This document shows positions 18,962 through 27,600 of a stretch of DNA of 48,190 bases, in pieces. The translations under genes were made by a program, and so were the position numbers. The DNA is taken from the NCBI RefSeq assembly GCF_003634275.1, contig NZ_RBWY01000006.1, positions 1-48,190 of the forward strand, read 5' to 3'. The notes below the pieces were generated by a model. That model was given only the letters and a program-made list of their open reading frames with translations, did not search any database and had not been told where the DNA came from. Origin of the DNA: Orbus hercynius. GTDB taxonomy: Bacteria > Pseudomonadota > Gammaproteobacteria > Enterobacterales > Orbaceae. Numbering within the stretch: the stretch's first letter is position 1; each line of letters starts with the position of its first letter.

Positions 18962-19210
18962 TCACCGTCTCTTATAAAGTTCTAAAACGGCTTCGGCAAA
19001 TTGATCATCGACCGTATAAAAATAACATTCAGGTACATCAAGTACTTTGGCAAATGCGCACATCATTTCAAAATTAGGGCGATGCACCCCACTTTCATAC
19101 TGAGAGACGCGGGAACGTGCAGTTGCTTCTTCAATACCAGAAAGTACACCCAGTTTTTCTTGGGTTAAATTAGCCCGTAGTCGGGCATTTTTAAGACGAG
19201 CAGGCAACAT
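18962..19210 (-). CDS. Small XRE-family helix-turn-helix regulator, copy A
   Basis: An 82-aa protein consisting of one lambda-repressor/Cro-type helix-turn-helix domain (about residues 5-62: RLKNARLRANLTQEKLGVLSG with recognition helix around RSRVSQYESGV) and a short tail. It is about three quarters identical to copy B immediately upstream, and the DNA 5' of both genes is also similar, so a unit of about 360 bp was duplicated in tandem. The start is supported by GGTGG about nine bases upstream. The likely role is a DNA-binding repressor of itself or its neighbours; its target is not known. Confidence 0.8.
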   Translation of the reverse strand: MLPARLKNARLRANLTQEKLGVLSGIEEATARSRVSQYESGVHRPNFEMMCAFAKVLDVPECYFYTVDDQFAEAVLELYKRR

Positions 19211-19316
19211 AGTTAAGTACCACCAATATAAAAAACATTGATAGTATGTTTAGCATTACTTTACATCAAAGTTGCTTAGACTTACTGAACAATAAGTATA
19301 TTAGCGATATAATCAG

Positions 19317-19580
19317 TTATATGGTGCTATTTTTGTATTTTAAATAGAGATCCAGAATCATTTCAGCAAAATTATCGTCGACCGTATAGAAATAACTTTC
19401 AGGTACATTTAATACTTTAGCAAATGAACACATCAACTGAAATGTGGGGCAATGTACCCCTCCCTCATATTGAGAAACGCGAGATCTTGCTGTTTCTTCT
19501 TCAATACCGGCAAGTACCCCTAGCATTTCCTGCGTCATATTTGCTCGTAATCTAGCGGCTTTAAGGCGATGAGAAAGCAT
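19317..19580 (-). CDS. Small XRE-family helix-turn-helix regulator, copy B
   Basis: An 87-aa paralog of the next gene downstream, with the same single helix-turn-helix domain (MTQEMLGVLAG, RSRVSQYEGGVH) and shared tail YFYTVDDNFAE. I set the start at the ATG at 19580, which aligns with the start of copy A; an upstream ATG at 19622 would add 14 residues without a match. It is divergent from the Nlp/SfsB-type gene at 19699, and the gap between them contains a TTAGACTTACTTAACAA stretch that recurs, slightly altered, upstream of copy A. That shared stretch is a candidate operator. Confidence 0.78.
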   Translation of the reverse strand: MLSHRLKAARLRANMTQEMLGVLAGIEEETARSRVSQYEGGVHCPTFQLMCSFAKVLNVPESYFYTVDDNFAEMILDLYLKYKNSTI

Positions 19581-19698
19581 GATTAATACCATCAATAAAT
19601 ATATTGACTTAATGTTTAGCATAACTTAACATTATTTTTGTTTAGACTTACTTAACAACACTTGTATTACGCTATAAATATAGGGGGTAAGAAACAAT

Positions 19699-19938
19699 AT
19701 GATTAATCAAGATTGGCATTCAGCCGATATTATTGCTGCACTAAAGAAAAAAGGAACAACCCTTTCAGCAGAATCAAGAAAAGCAGGATATGCTACCAGT
19801 ACATTAGCTAATGCACTGGCAAGACCATGGACAAAGGGCGAAATCATTATAGCCAACGCACTGGGTATTGGGCCGGAGCATATTTGGCCATCTCGGTATT
19901 TGAATAAGGCAAGAAAAACGAGAACAGATAAAAAATAA
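19699..19938 (+). CDS. Nlp/SfsB (Ner-like) transcriptional regulator
   Basis: A 79-aa protein of the Ner-like winged-helix/HTH family, like E. coli Nlp (SfsB) and phage Mu Ner. The signature is clear: DWHSADIIAALKKKGTTLSAES, STLANALARPWTKGE and IWPSRY. Ner proteins repress early phage promoters; Nlp is a chromosomal relative linked to maltose gene regulation in E. coli. Here it stands divergently from two XRE regulators inside a putative island, so regulating the shared 19581-19698 region is plausible. A GGGGGTAAG stretch lies upstream of the ATG. Confidence 0.85.
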   Translation: MINQDWHSADIIAALKKKGTTLSAESRKAGYATSTLANALARPWTKGEIIIANALGIGPEHIWPSRYLNKARKTRTDKK

Positions 19939-20017
19939 TTTGTCATGTATATCATCATGATATTTTACAGCTCTCCTTAATTTTACGCAGATTTATATGA
20001 TTAAAATTAAGGAGACA

Positions 20018-20587
20018 TTATTTAGATAATATCGTCAGCATATCAACATTGTTTAATAATTTATAAAATCTTTCAGCTAATGATTTTACTATATTATACC
20101 TTTCTGTTTCACTTAATTGCTGCTCACTATCAATACAGTATGAGTCAATATAATAGTCAAAATATTGATAATAAATATGAGTCAAATACTGATATATATT
20201 ATTAAAATATCTGTTTTCAAAATCATACCATCTAAACAGCACCTCTGACATTAATTCAGATATTTCTTCCAAAGATTTTGAACAAGCAATTCTCCCTACA
20301 AATATTTTAAAAAAAATAAGGCAACTATAATCAAGAGTGGGGCGTTTAATGTTATTCTCAACCAAATAGCGATCTAAATATAATTGAGCTTCATTTGGAT
20401 CTATTTTTGAATCCAATCCTAATGACGCTAATATGAATAATGGTTCAGATTGATTGCCTTGTATAACTTCATTTTCGGCCCAATCAGTTACCATTGCCAA
20501 AGATAAAAATAGCTTCGGTATTCTCTCATCATAAGCATAAAGACATCTTAGGGATAAAATTTCCTCTAATGAAAGTTTATTGCACAT
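20018..20587 (-). CDS. AT-rich hypothetical protein of the island
   Basis: I do not recognise this 189-aa protein. It appears soluble, mostly helical, acidic and rich in Tyr, Leu and Asn, with no signal peptide or membrane segment. A Tyr-rich run (about 131-152) contains YQYLTHIYYQYFDYYIDS. The coding sequence is far more AT-rich than neighbouring chromosomal genes, which points to acquired DNA. The ribosome-binding site is weak. Size, composition and context would suit an immunity-type or defence-associated protein, but that is only a guess. Confidence 0.6.
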   Translation of the reverse strand: MCNKLSLEEILSLRCLYAYDERIPKLFLSLAMVTDWAENEVIQGNQSEPLFILASLGLDSKIDPNEAQLYLDRYLVENNIKRPTLDYSCLIFFKIFVGRIACSKSLEEISELMSEVLFRWYDFENRYFNNIYQYLTHIYYQYFDYYIDSYCIDSEQQLSETERYNIVKSLAERFYKLLNNVDMLTILSK

Positions 20588-20752
20588 TAATATATCAGCC
20601 CTGTTAGTGTGAAATCATTAGCTATATTTAGAGATACATTAATAGCTATCAGAAAATTAAAGTTTCGCAATATTGCTATAATCAATAAAAAAGAACCATA
20701 TATCAATTAATTTTTAAATTTCATTTTCAATTAATCCACGTCGCCTCTTTAG

Positions 20753-21203
20753 TTAGCTTATCAGATGGGTTTGCGTTCACAGGGAGCGGTTCAGTGTTCC
20801 CAATCTTTAAAGACATGGCTCAGTATGCTCGGAAAAGGACAAACCAGATTACCAGTTACGTTTGGTACAAAAGGCAGTAGACCAAGAGAAACTCTGGTAC
20901 TTAATACTGAACAACTTAAGCAAACTATACAAAAGGCGTTAAGGGTAATGGAAGAACAAAAGGTAAGCTGATTGATAATCCTGACTTAAAATCAGCTATG
21001 GCTTACTGGCGGCGAACTGCGATAAAGGTAATTTAAAAGGAGGATACTCCCCACATAACTTATGCTATGCTTGAGCGCAAAGGGCTTTAACACATTACCA
21101 AGAAAAAAACTTTAGTCATAAGGAATCGTTGGCTTTGGTATCTATGGATTTAGGGCATGGTGATGATAGAGGAAGATATATAGAGAAGATCTATATTTTA
21201 TGA
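20753..21203 (+). pseudogene. Broken tyrosine recombinase (integrase), C-terminal remnant
   Basis: Three frames read consecutively give the catalytic half of a phage-type tyrosine recombinase. Frame 1 (20753-about 20955) has GLRSQGAVQCS (box I Arg). A shift near 20950-20962 leads to GKLIDNPDLKSAMAYWRRTA. A second shift near 21020-21030 leads to GGYSPHNLCYA, an in-frame TGA at 21072 where the family usually has Trp, then SLALVSMDLGHGDDRGRYIEKIY with the LGHG and Tyr signatures. The HxxR arginine is Cys (SPHNLCYA). There is no N-terminal half; a TAG at 20750 closes the frame. Two frameshifts, a stop, a missing N-terminus and a lost catalytic Arg mean it cannot work. An ATG at 20765 opens a 68-aa piece of it. 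Confidence 0.75.
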
Positions 21204-21428
21204 TTAAAATATAGATTATTAATAGAAAAAAAATTTATATTAGTTGTTACTTAATCTGACGAGATCTTATAGTAAAGTACTCTAACATATTGATGCCAAA
21301 AAAGACTGAGGAGCAGATATCAATATCGTAGCCAGCCGAACTACCAGAAGTAGAACAGATGGCTAAGAATCAAATCATATTTTCACAATCAATTATATCT
21401 GAATTAAGAGCATATATGAGTTGTTGTA

Positions 21429-22103
21429 CTACAGTGCAACTAATTCGGCAATTTTTGTCGCAACAACTGTCATTGAGTCTTCCCCTGTATCCAAGCCGCT
21501 TCGCGAAGCAAGCATGGGACTGACATTGCGGAGTTTCTCATATGTAGTGTTATGCACTATAGGAACAAGCTGATTACCTGCTAAAAGCGCCGAAAGCTCT
21601 TTATCAGCAACGCCCTCTTTGGGAAGCCTTTCTAATAGTGCAGGGGTTACCAACACAAGTCCAATTCGTGAGTTTGCCAGACCCTTGTCGATAGCGCGCA
21701 TCATAGGAACTCCAAGACCCAGATCTTTTTCACTAAACCAGACTTTGACTCCAGCAGCTACAAGTAAGTCATGTAGTTCTTTTGCTACTCCTTGTCGGTC
21801 ATCCCACGCGTGGCACAAGAATACGTCACGTAGATCTGGTTGTTTCTCTGCACGCATCTCGACCGTTTGTCTGATTGGTGTGAGTGACCGTACTTGTGCT
21901 TGGGTGTACGATACAGATGAGCCAGTCTTCGACCAGCGTGGTCTTGGACTACTACTGGATCCTGTACTCCCACTGACTCCCGAAGAGGAGTAACGGTCTG
22001 GTGAATATAAGCTTGAGCGATAGATTCTCTGACTACATACGGGGCAAGCTGCTGCTCCACTCGCTGTACGGTGACCTTCTTTTGGTGCAGTACATCTAGA
22101 CAT
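21429..22103 (-). CDS. TIR-domain protein with N-terminal Cys/His segment
   Basis: A 224-aa protein. Residues 1-30 contain CTAPKEGHRTASGAAACPVC, resembling a small zinc-binding knuckle. Residues 31-62 are a Ser-rich low-complexity linker. Residues about 90-224 form a TIR domain: DVFLCHAWDD, VKVWFSEKDLGLG, RIGLVLVTPALLE and LVPIVHNTTYEKL. Glu125 in WFSEKD is placed like the catalytic Glu of NAD-cleaving TIR domains. Bacterial TIR proteins act as NAD+ hydrolases or cyclic-ADPR-type signal makers in phage defence, and some as virulence factors; which applies here is not shown. No Thoeris ThsA, STING or other partner is adjacent. The gene is visibly more GC-rich than its flanks, suggesting a separate origin. 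A Shine-Dalgarno AGAGGA precedes the ATG. Confidence 0.82.
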   Translation of the reverse strand: MSRCTAPKEGHRTASGAAACPVCSQRIYRSSLYSPDRYSSSGVSGSTGSSSSPRPRWSKTGSSVSYTQAQVRSLTPIRQTVEMRAEKQPDLRDVFLCHAWDDRQGVAKELHDLLVAAGVKVWFSEKDLGLGVPMMRAIDKGLANSRIGLVLVTPALLERLPKEGVADKELSALLAGNQLVPIVHNTTYEKLRNVSPMLASRSGLDTGEDSMTVVATKIAELVAL

Positions 22104-22360
22104 AATGTGATCCTCTATTTATAATTTTTTATTTCATAAAATAAACCATATTGTAGCTATGTATCAACTAGTGTGCTTTTGACACCAAACCAACTGTTAT
22201 ATTTAATTAAATTTAAAAGAACAAAGGTTCCAAATTAAGCATGGGTTAGCATAAATTTATAAACCTGTTTACATATATGAATGAAAATAAAAAATTCAAC
22301 CTCTCAGCAGAGAATTTTATTTATAGCTAATATATTCCGTAAGACTCATACAAATTAAGA
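22104..22360. other. AT-rich spacer between the TIR gene and the right repeat
   Basis: About 260 bases with no credible ORF or RNA gene. It should hold the promoter of the TIR gene, which points left from 22103. A modest imperfect inverted repeat with AAAATT/AATTTT arms and an inner CTCT/AGAG pairing is present near 22285-22315. I see nothing else. Confidence 0.4.
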
Positions 22361-22389
22361 TACTGATAAACTTTAGACGTAAAAAAACC
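22361..22389. repeat. Right direct repeat of the proposed island, at the tRNA-Pro terminator
   Basis: This copy matches 18875-18903 at 27 of 29 positions. On the minus strand it begins within the T tract of the tRNA-Pro intrinsic terminator and runs downstream of it. It begins 24 bases beyond the CCA end of the tRNA, so the repeat does not include tRNA sequence, which is less usual for classic tRNA attachment sites. Confidence 0.55.
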
Positions 22390-22406
22390 GACTTTCGTCG
22401 GTTTTT
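22383..22406 (-). terminator. Intrinsic terminator of tRNA-Pro
   Basis: A perfect 10-bp stem (AAAAACCGAC at 22383-22392, GTCGGTTTTT at 22397-22406) with a 4-base loop. On the minus strand the stem is followed by a run of Ts. It lies seven bases beyond the tRNA-Pro 3' end. Confidence 0.85.
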
Positions 22407-22412
22407 CAAAAT

Positions 22413-22489
22413 TGGTCGGCGAGAGAGGATTCGAACCTCCGACCCACTGGTCCCAAACCAGTTGCGCTACCAAGCTGCGCTACTCGCCG
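22413..22489 (-). tRNA. tRNA-Pro (anticodon UGG)
   Basis: On the minus strand a complete 77-nt cloverleaf begins CGGCGAG and ends CTCGCCG-A-CCA, with the CCA encoded. The anticodon stem-loop is ACTGG-TTTGGGA-CCAGT, giving anticodon TGG. The T-loop GGTTCGAATCC is standard. An intrinsic terminator follows. The gene is the likely integration landmark for the island to its left. Confidence 0.95.
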
Positions 22490-22544
22490 TTAGGATGCGA
22501 ATAATACTGCGCTATGATTCAACTGTCAAGAGGGCACTCAAAAA

Positions 22545-23738
<1,194 letters not shown>

Positions 23739-23815
23739 CTATTAAGCCATATTCTAAATCTGGGCGGCTATGATAACATAGCTCAATAATGAAATAAAAA
23801 CATGTTGATAAGTTC

Positions 23816-24484
23816 ATGGTCATTCGCATCCAAACGTTATTACTATCCGGCTGTTTATTTGGGTTAGTTGCCTGCAATCAACCGCAAGTTACCATGCTTA
23901 CCCCCCAGCAAATCACTCTGCTAAGCGATAGCCAAATTGAGCAGCTAAGCGCTCAAAACTGTGCCAAACAAGATCAGTATGAGGTCATGACTAGCCGTTC
24001 TCATGTTTTTCAAAAGCGCCTCGATCGACTGACCAAGCAATGGCCAAATACCGTTAATGGTAAAACCCTCAATTACCGGGTCTACCTTAAGACCCAACCC
24101 AATGCGTGGGCCTCATTCAATGGCTGCGTTCGGCTCACGAGTGGCTTAATGAATCTGTTAACCGATGATGAAATTCAAGCGGTCATCGTGCATGAAATCG
24201 GCCACATTGCACTTAACCATACCCTTGCGGCATTTCGGCAGGCTAAATCAGCCGAGATACACTCAAATGGCACCATCACATTAATCATGCCGCAAGCGCT
24301 TTCGTTACAGCAAGAGTTTGCCGCCGATGCTTATGCTGTACGCGTGCTTCAGTACCAGCAGCGCGATCCATACGCCTTAATCACCATGCTAAATAAACTC
24401 GATCGTCACCAGCAACAAGCTAGCTCATCACACCCGAATACCGCTGCGCGTAAAACTAATTTATTAAAAAAAATCATGAGATAA
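23816..24484 (+). CDS. M48-family metalloprotease lipoprotein, short paralog
   Basis: A 222-aa lipoprotein with signal peptide and lipobox LVAC (Cys20). The zinc motif is HEIGH in VIVHEIGHIALNH, and the third ligand Glu is in QQEFAADAYAVR. It resembles the next gene (LoiP/YggG type) along its length, for instance LSDSQIEQLSAQNCA, NAWASFNGCVRL and SGLMNLLTDDEIQ. The helical segment between HExxH and the Glu is about 20 residues shorter, so the active-site cover may differ. LoiP-type enzymes are outer-membrane-associated proteases with stress roles in E. coli. It arose with the next gene by tandem duplication. Confidence 0.82.
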   Translation: MVIRIQTLLLSGCLFGLVACNQPQVTMLTPQQITLLSDSQIEQLSAQNCAKQDQYEVMTSRSHVFQKRLDRLTKQWPNTVNGKTLNYRVYLKTQPNAWASFNGCVRLTSGLMNLLTDDEIQAVIVHEIGHIALNHTLAAFRQAKSAEIHSNGTITLIMPQALSLQQEFAADAYAVRVLQYQQRDPYALITMLNKLDRHQQQASSSHPNTAARKTNLLKKIMR

Positions 24485-24636
24485 ATTTATTTGTACAACT
24501 CATCGCACAACCCTTTGCAGATATAATCGGCTGTGATACCATTTTTAGCGTAGTTATCAGTGAATATTTTTAAACCCTATAACAGTCATATTCATCATTC
24601 ACTATCAACATTGTGACCATAAGAAAGGATCAAACA

Positions 24637-25383
24637 ATGAAACTCAAATTACTCAGCGCAACAATATTAGCCATTACCTTAGCCGGCTGCCAAGTCAACC
24701 AAAATGATCTCGTTGGCTTAGGCGTTCAATCGGCGCAGATTGCTTCATTAAGTGACAGTGAAGTCAAAACACTTAGCGATAAATCCTGTGCAGAGATGGA
24801 CGCTAACGCCAAAATTGCGCCAGACAATAATGCTTATACTGTGCGGCTAAAAAAAATCATGCAACCACTCGGTGATAATATTAATGGTACCGCAATTAAT
24901 TATAAAGTTTACTTAACCGATGATGTGAATGCTTGGGCGATGGCGAATGGCTGCGTTCGTGTTTATAGTGGTTTAATGGATAAGATGACCGATAATGAAG
25001 TGCAAGGTGTGCTAGGTCACGAGCTTGGTCACGTCGCACTGGGTCATAGTAAAAAAGCGATGCAAGTAAGCTATGGCACGCAAATTACGCGAGGCGTTAT
25101 CGCAGCAGTATCAAACTCAACGATTGCCAATCTAACGCAGTCCCAACTTGGCGATCTCGCTGAAGGGGTAATCAATGCACAATTTTCACAAAAACAAGAG
25201 ACTGAAGCCGATAATTACTCATTTGATTTGTTAGTGAAAAAAGGCATCAATCCGCTAGGCCTAGCGACCGCTTTTGAAAAATTAGGTGGCGGTGAAGCCT
25301 CATTATTAAGTACTCACCCAGCCTCAAGTGACCGCGCGAAGAATATTCGGGAGAAAATTGCGCAGCGCAACCAAAATCAGTAA
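24637..25383 (+). CDS. loiP: M48-family metalloprotease lipoprotein (LoiP/YggG-like)
   Basis: A 248-aa lipoprotein from the ATG at 24637, with AAAGGA upstream and lipobox LAGC (Cys18). The active site is HELGH in VLGHELGHVALGH with the third ligand in KQETEADNYSFDL; THPASSDR near the C-terminus is the usual M48 substrate-side motif. Size and layout match E. coli LoiP (252 aa), an outer-membrane metalloprotease. It lies 152 bases after its shorter paralog and ends tail to tail with queA. A long perfect inverted repeat sits in the gap between them. Confidence 0.85.
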   Translation: MKLKLLSATILAITLAGCQVNQNDLVGLGVQSAQIASLSDSEVKTLSDKSCAEMDANAKIAPDNNAYTVRLKKIMQPLGDNINGTAINYKVYLTDDVNAWAMANGCVRVYSGLMDKMTDNEVQGVLGHELGHVALGHSKKAMQVSYGTQITRGVIAAVSNSTIANLTQSQLGDLAEGVINAQFSQKQETEADNYSFDLLVKKGINPLGLATAFEKLGGGEASLLSTHPASSDRAKNIREKIAQRNQNQ

Positions 25384-25407
25384 TCCGTTTAGTTAACGCT
25401 TAACGAT

Positions 25408-25444
25408 GTCTTGTTACATTCATACTTACTGAATGTAACAAGAC
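25408..25444. terminator. 15-bp perfect inverted repeat between convergent loiP-like and queA genes
   Basis: Arms GTCTTGTTACATTCA (25408-25422) and TGAATGTAACAAGAC (25430-25444) are perfect over 15 bp with a 7-base loop. Its place between two convergent genes suggests a bidirectional termination or mRNA-end hairpin, although neither side has a T run. Confidence 0.6.
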
Positions 25445-25451
25445 TACCGAC

Positions 25452-26480
25452 TTATTTTTTACTAATAAACATCGCATCACCATAGCTGAAAAAGCGATAA
25501 CGCTCAGCCACCGCTTGCTGATAAGCATGCATGGTATTGTCGTAACCAGCAAAAGCCGACACCAACATAATGAGTGTCGATTCGGGCAGATGAAAGTTTG
25601 TAATTAGCGCATCAATCACATTAAATTGATAGCCGGGATAGATAAAAATTCGGGTATCGGCAAAAAATGGCGCGATTTGACCGGTTTGCTGCGCGGCACT
25701 TTCTAATGCGCGAACCGAGGTGGTGCCCACCGCGACCACTTTATTACCGCGCGCTTTACATGCCACTACCGCATCGACAACCTCTTGCGACACCTGCGCA
25801 TATTCAGCGTGCATGATATGTTCTTCAATCACATCAACCCGAACCGGCTGAAACGTCCCCGCACCAACATGCAATGTGACAAAAGCCAGCTCAACCCCTT
25901 TTTGTTTTAGTACATCAAGTAACGGCTGATCAAAATGCAGACCCGCGGTTGGCGCGGCAACCGCACCCGGTACTTTATTATAAACGGTTTGATAAACTTC
26001 CCGATCTTGCTCATCATCTGGCCTATCAATATAAGGCGGCAAAGGAATATGGCCGATTTGATTTAAAATCGTCAATACATCGTCTGGGAATTGCAGTTCA
26101 AATAGGGTGTCATGTCTGGCAACCATCGTTACATTAACTTGTTCTTGTTCACCGAGTAGCAGCTCGGTACCGACTTTCGGTGATTTAGACGCTTTGATGT
26201 GTGCCAAAACGCGATGATTATCGAGTAAACGTTCAACTAGAATTTCGATTTTACCGCCCGATTGCTTGCGCCCATACACGCGAGCAGGAATCACTCGAGT
26301 ATTGTTAAACACCAGCAAGTCACCCGGCTGTAATTGCGCGATAATATCGGTAAAAATACCATGAGTAACCTGCCCGGTTTTACCGTCTAAAGACAATAAA
26401 CGGCACTCGCTACGCGTTTGCGCAGGATAACGGGCAATGAGTTCATTAGGCAGATCAAAATGAAAATCAGAAAGTTGCAT
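25452..26480 (-). CDS. queA: S-adenosylmethionine:tRNA ribosyltransferase-isomerase QueA
   Basis: Transfers and rearranges the ribose of S-adenosylmethionine onto preQ1-modified tRNA to form epoxyqueuosine. It is 342 aa (E. coli 356). The start [19 protein letters not shown] is typical, as are [35 protein letters not shown] and [17 protein letters not shown]. In many relatives queA is directly followed by tgt. Here about 1.8 kb separates them, with two peptidase genes on the opposite strand. The 133-base gap upstream faces the divergent mdcR. Confidence 0.96.
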   Translation of the reverse strand: MQLSDFHFDLPNELIARYPAQTRSECRLLSLDGKTGQVTHGIFTDIIAQLQPGDLLVFNNTRVIPARVYGRKQSGGKIEILVERLLDNHRVLAHIKASKSPKVGTELLLGEQEQVNVTMVARHDTLFELQFPDDVLTILNQIGHIPLPPYIDRPDDEQDREVYQTVYNKVPGAVAAPTAGLHFDQPLLDVLKQKGVELAFVTLHVGAGTFQPVRVDVIEEHIMHAEYAQVSQEVVDAVVACKARGNKVVAVGTTSVRALESAAQQTGQIAPFFADTRIFIYPGYQFNVIDALITNFHLPESTLIMLVSAFAGYDNTMHAYQQAVAERYRFFSYGDAMFISKK

Positions 26481-26679
26481 AATCAGTTAAATACTCGACG
26501 ATAGAAAATCATTAATAGAATAAAATTGCCCACAAGTCTAATTAGCAAAGCGCCAATGTGCAAGTGCTTTCTCTGGCTTTATCGCCATCAGCTACACTAA
26601 AAAATCAACAATAGTGATTGACGGTATGCCCAAAAACATATCCAATAACGGTAAGGAATACGACTTATCGCTCTATTTT

Positions 26680-27600
26680 ATGAAAAAGAACAATATTACC
26701 CTCAAAAAATTAGAAGTTTTTCTCGTCTTTATGTCAAAAGGCAACATTAGTTTAGCCGCAGATGAACTTTCACTAAGCAGTGTCAGTGTGCATCGCGCTT
26801 TACATACTTTAGAAGACGATATCAACTGCCCCTTGTTTATTCATAAAGGTCGTAATTTACATCCCATGCCCGCTGCATATAAACTACAAGAATATGCTGA
26901 GCAAATATTAGAACTTGCCGATGAAGCAATGACCGCCACCGCCTTAGCGGCAGGTATTGAACAACATAAATTAAAAATTGGTGCACTTTACTCGTTAACT
27001 ATCGATATATTGCCTAAACTGATCATGGATTTTAAATTACGCAAACCCGATACCCGTATTGATCTGAGCATGGGCTCTAACCACGAACTATTAGCCAGTT
27101 TGGAAAATAACCAACTTGATGCCGTTTTTGTTGAAATTACCCAAGGGGAAATTGATCCACATAATTTCGAAATCTTGCCGATCTTTGATGACCAACTCTT
27201 TATTGCCGGCGCAATCGATAGCCCTTTATTAAAGGGAACAACAATTGATTTGACCACGCTGCAAGATCAGAATTTTATAGGCCTAACCAAGGGATTTGCA
27301 ACCAATAATAGCTTTGAGCACGTATTTGCAAACACTAATTACACGCCCAATATTAGCCTGTATGTGAATAATATCTTCTCGCAAATCAACTTAGTCAGTG
27401 CCAATATGGGATACAGTTTATTACCAGGCCGTATGCGCAGTGCCTATCAAGATAAAATTAAAATGGTCGCCATCAAACAAGAAAACCCCGTTATGCAAAC
27501 TATCGGCTTGGTATTTGCCAAAAACCGTGAATATGATCCCAACATTTTATCACTACTGGCCTGTAGCCGAATGTATATCCACCATAGTAAACCACGTTAA
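26680..27600 (+). CDS. mdcR: LysR-type regulator of malonate utilisation (MdcR-like)
   Basis: A LysR-family activator, 306 aa from the ATG at 26680. The N-terminal winged HTH (about 1-65) reads LKKLEVFLVFMSKGNISLAA, then SSVSVHRALHTLEDD, close to Klebsiella MdcR. The effector domain follows (about 90-300), with IGALYSLTIDILPKLIM. An in-frame GTG at 26614 would add 22 residues; I prefer the later start for length and alignment, though neither has a convincing Shine-Dalgarno. The stop overlaps that of mdcH by four bases, so the regulator faces the 3' end of the operon. It should sense malonate or malonyl-ACP and activate the mdc promoter upstream of mdcA. Confidence 0.88.
   Translation: MKKNNITLKKLEVFLVFMSKGNISLAADELSLSSVSVHRALHTLEDDINCPLFIHKGRNLHPMPAAYKLQEYAEQILELADEAMTATALAAGIEQHKLKIGALYSLTIDILPKLIMDFKLRKPDTRIDLSMGSNHELLASLENNQLDAVFVEITQGEIDPHNFEILPIFDDQLFIAGAIDSPLLKGTTIDLTTLQDQNFIGLTKGFATNNSFEHVFANTNYTPNISLYVNNIFSQINLVSANMGYSLLPGRMRSAYQDKIKMVAIKQENPVMQTIGLVFAKNREYDPNILSLLACSRMYIHHSKPR

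Noticed and set aside
20765-20971. Stand-alone 68-aa ORF on the plus strand
   Set aside because: It continues, after frameshifts, into recombinase signatures further downstream, so it is a piece of a broken integrase rather than a gene.
21107-21115. Third copy of AAACTTTAG inside the island, considered as an extra attachment site
   Set aside because: Only about 9-10 bases match, and it lies in the coding part of the integrase remnant, so chance is sufficient.
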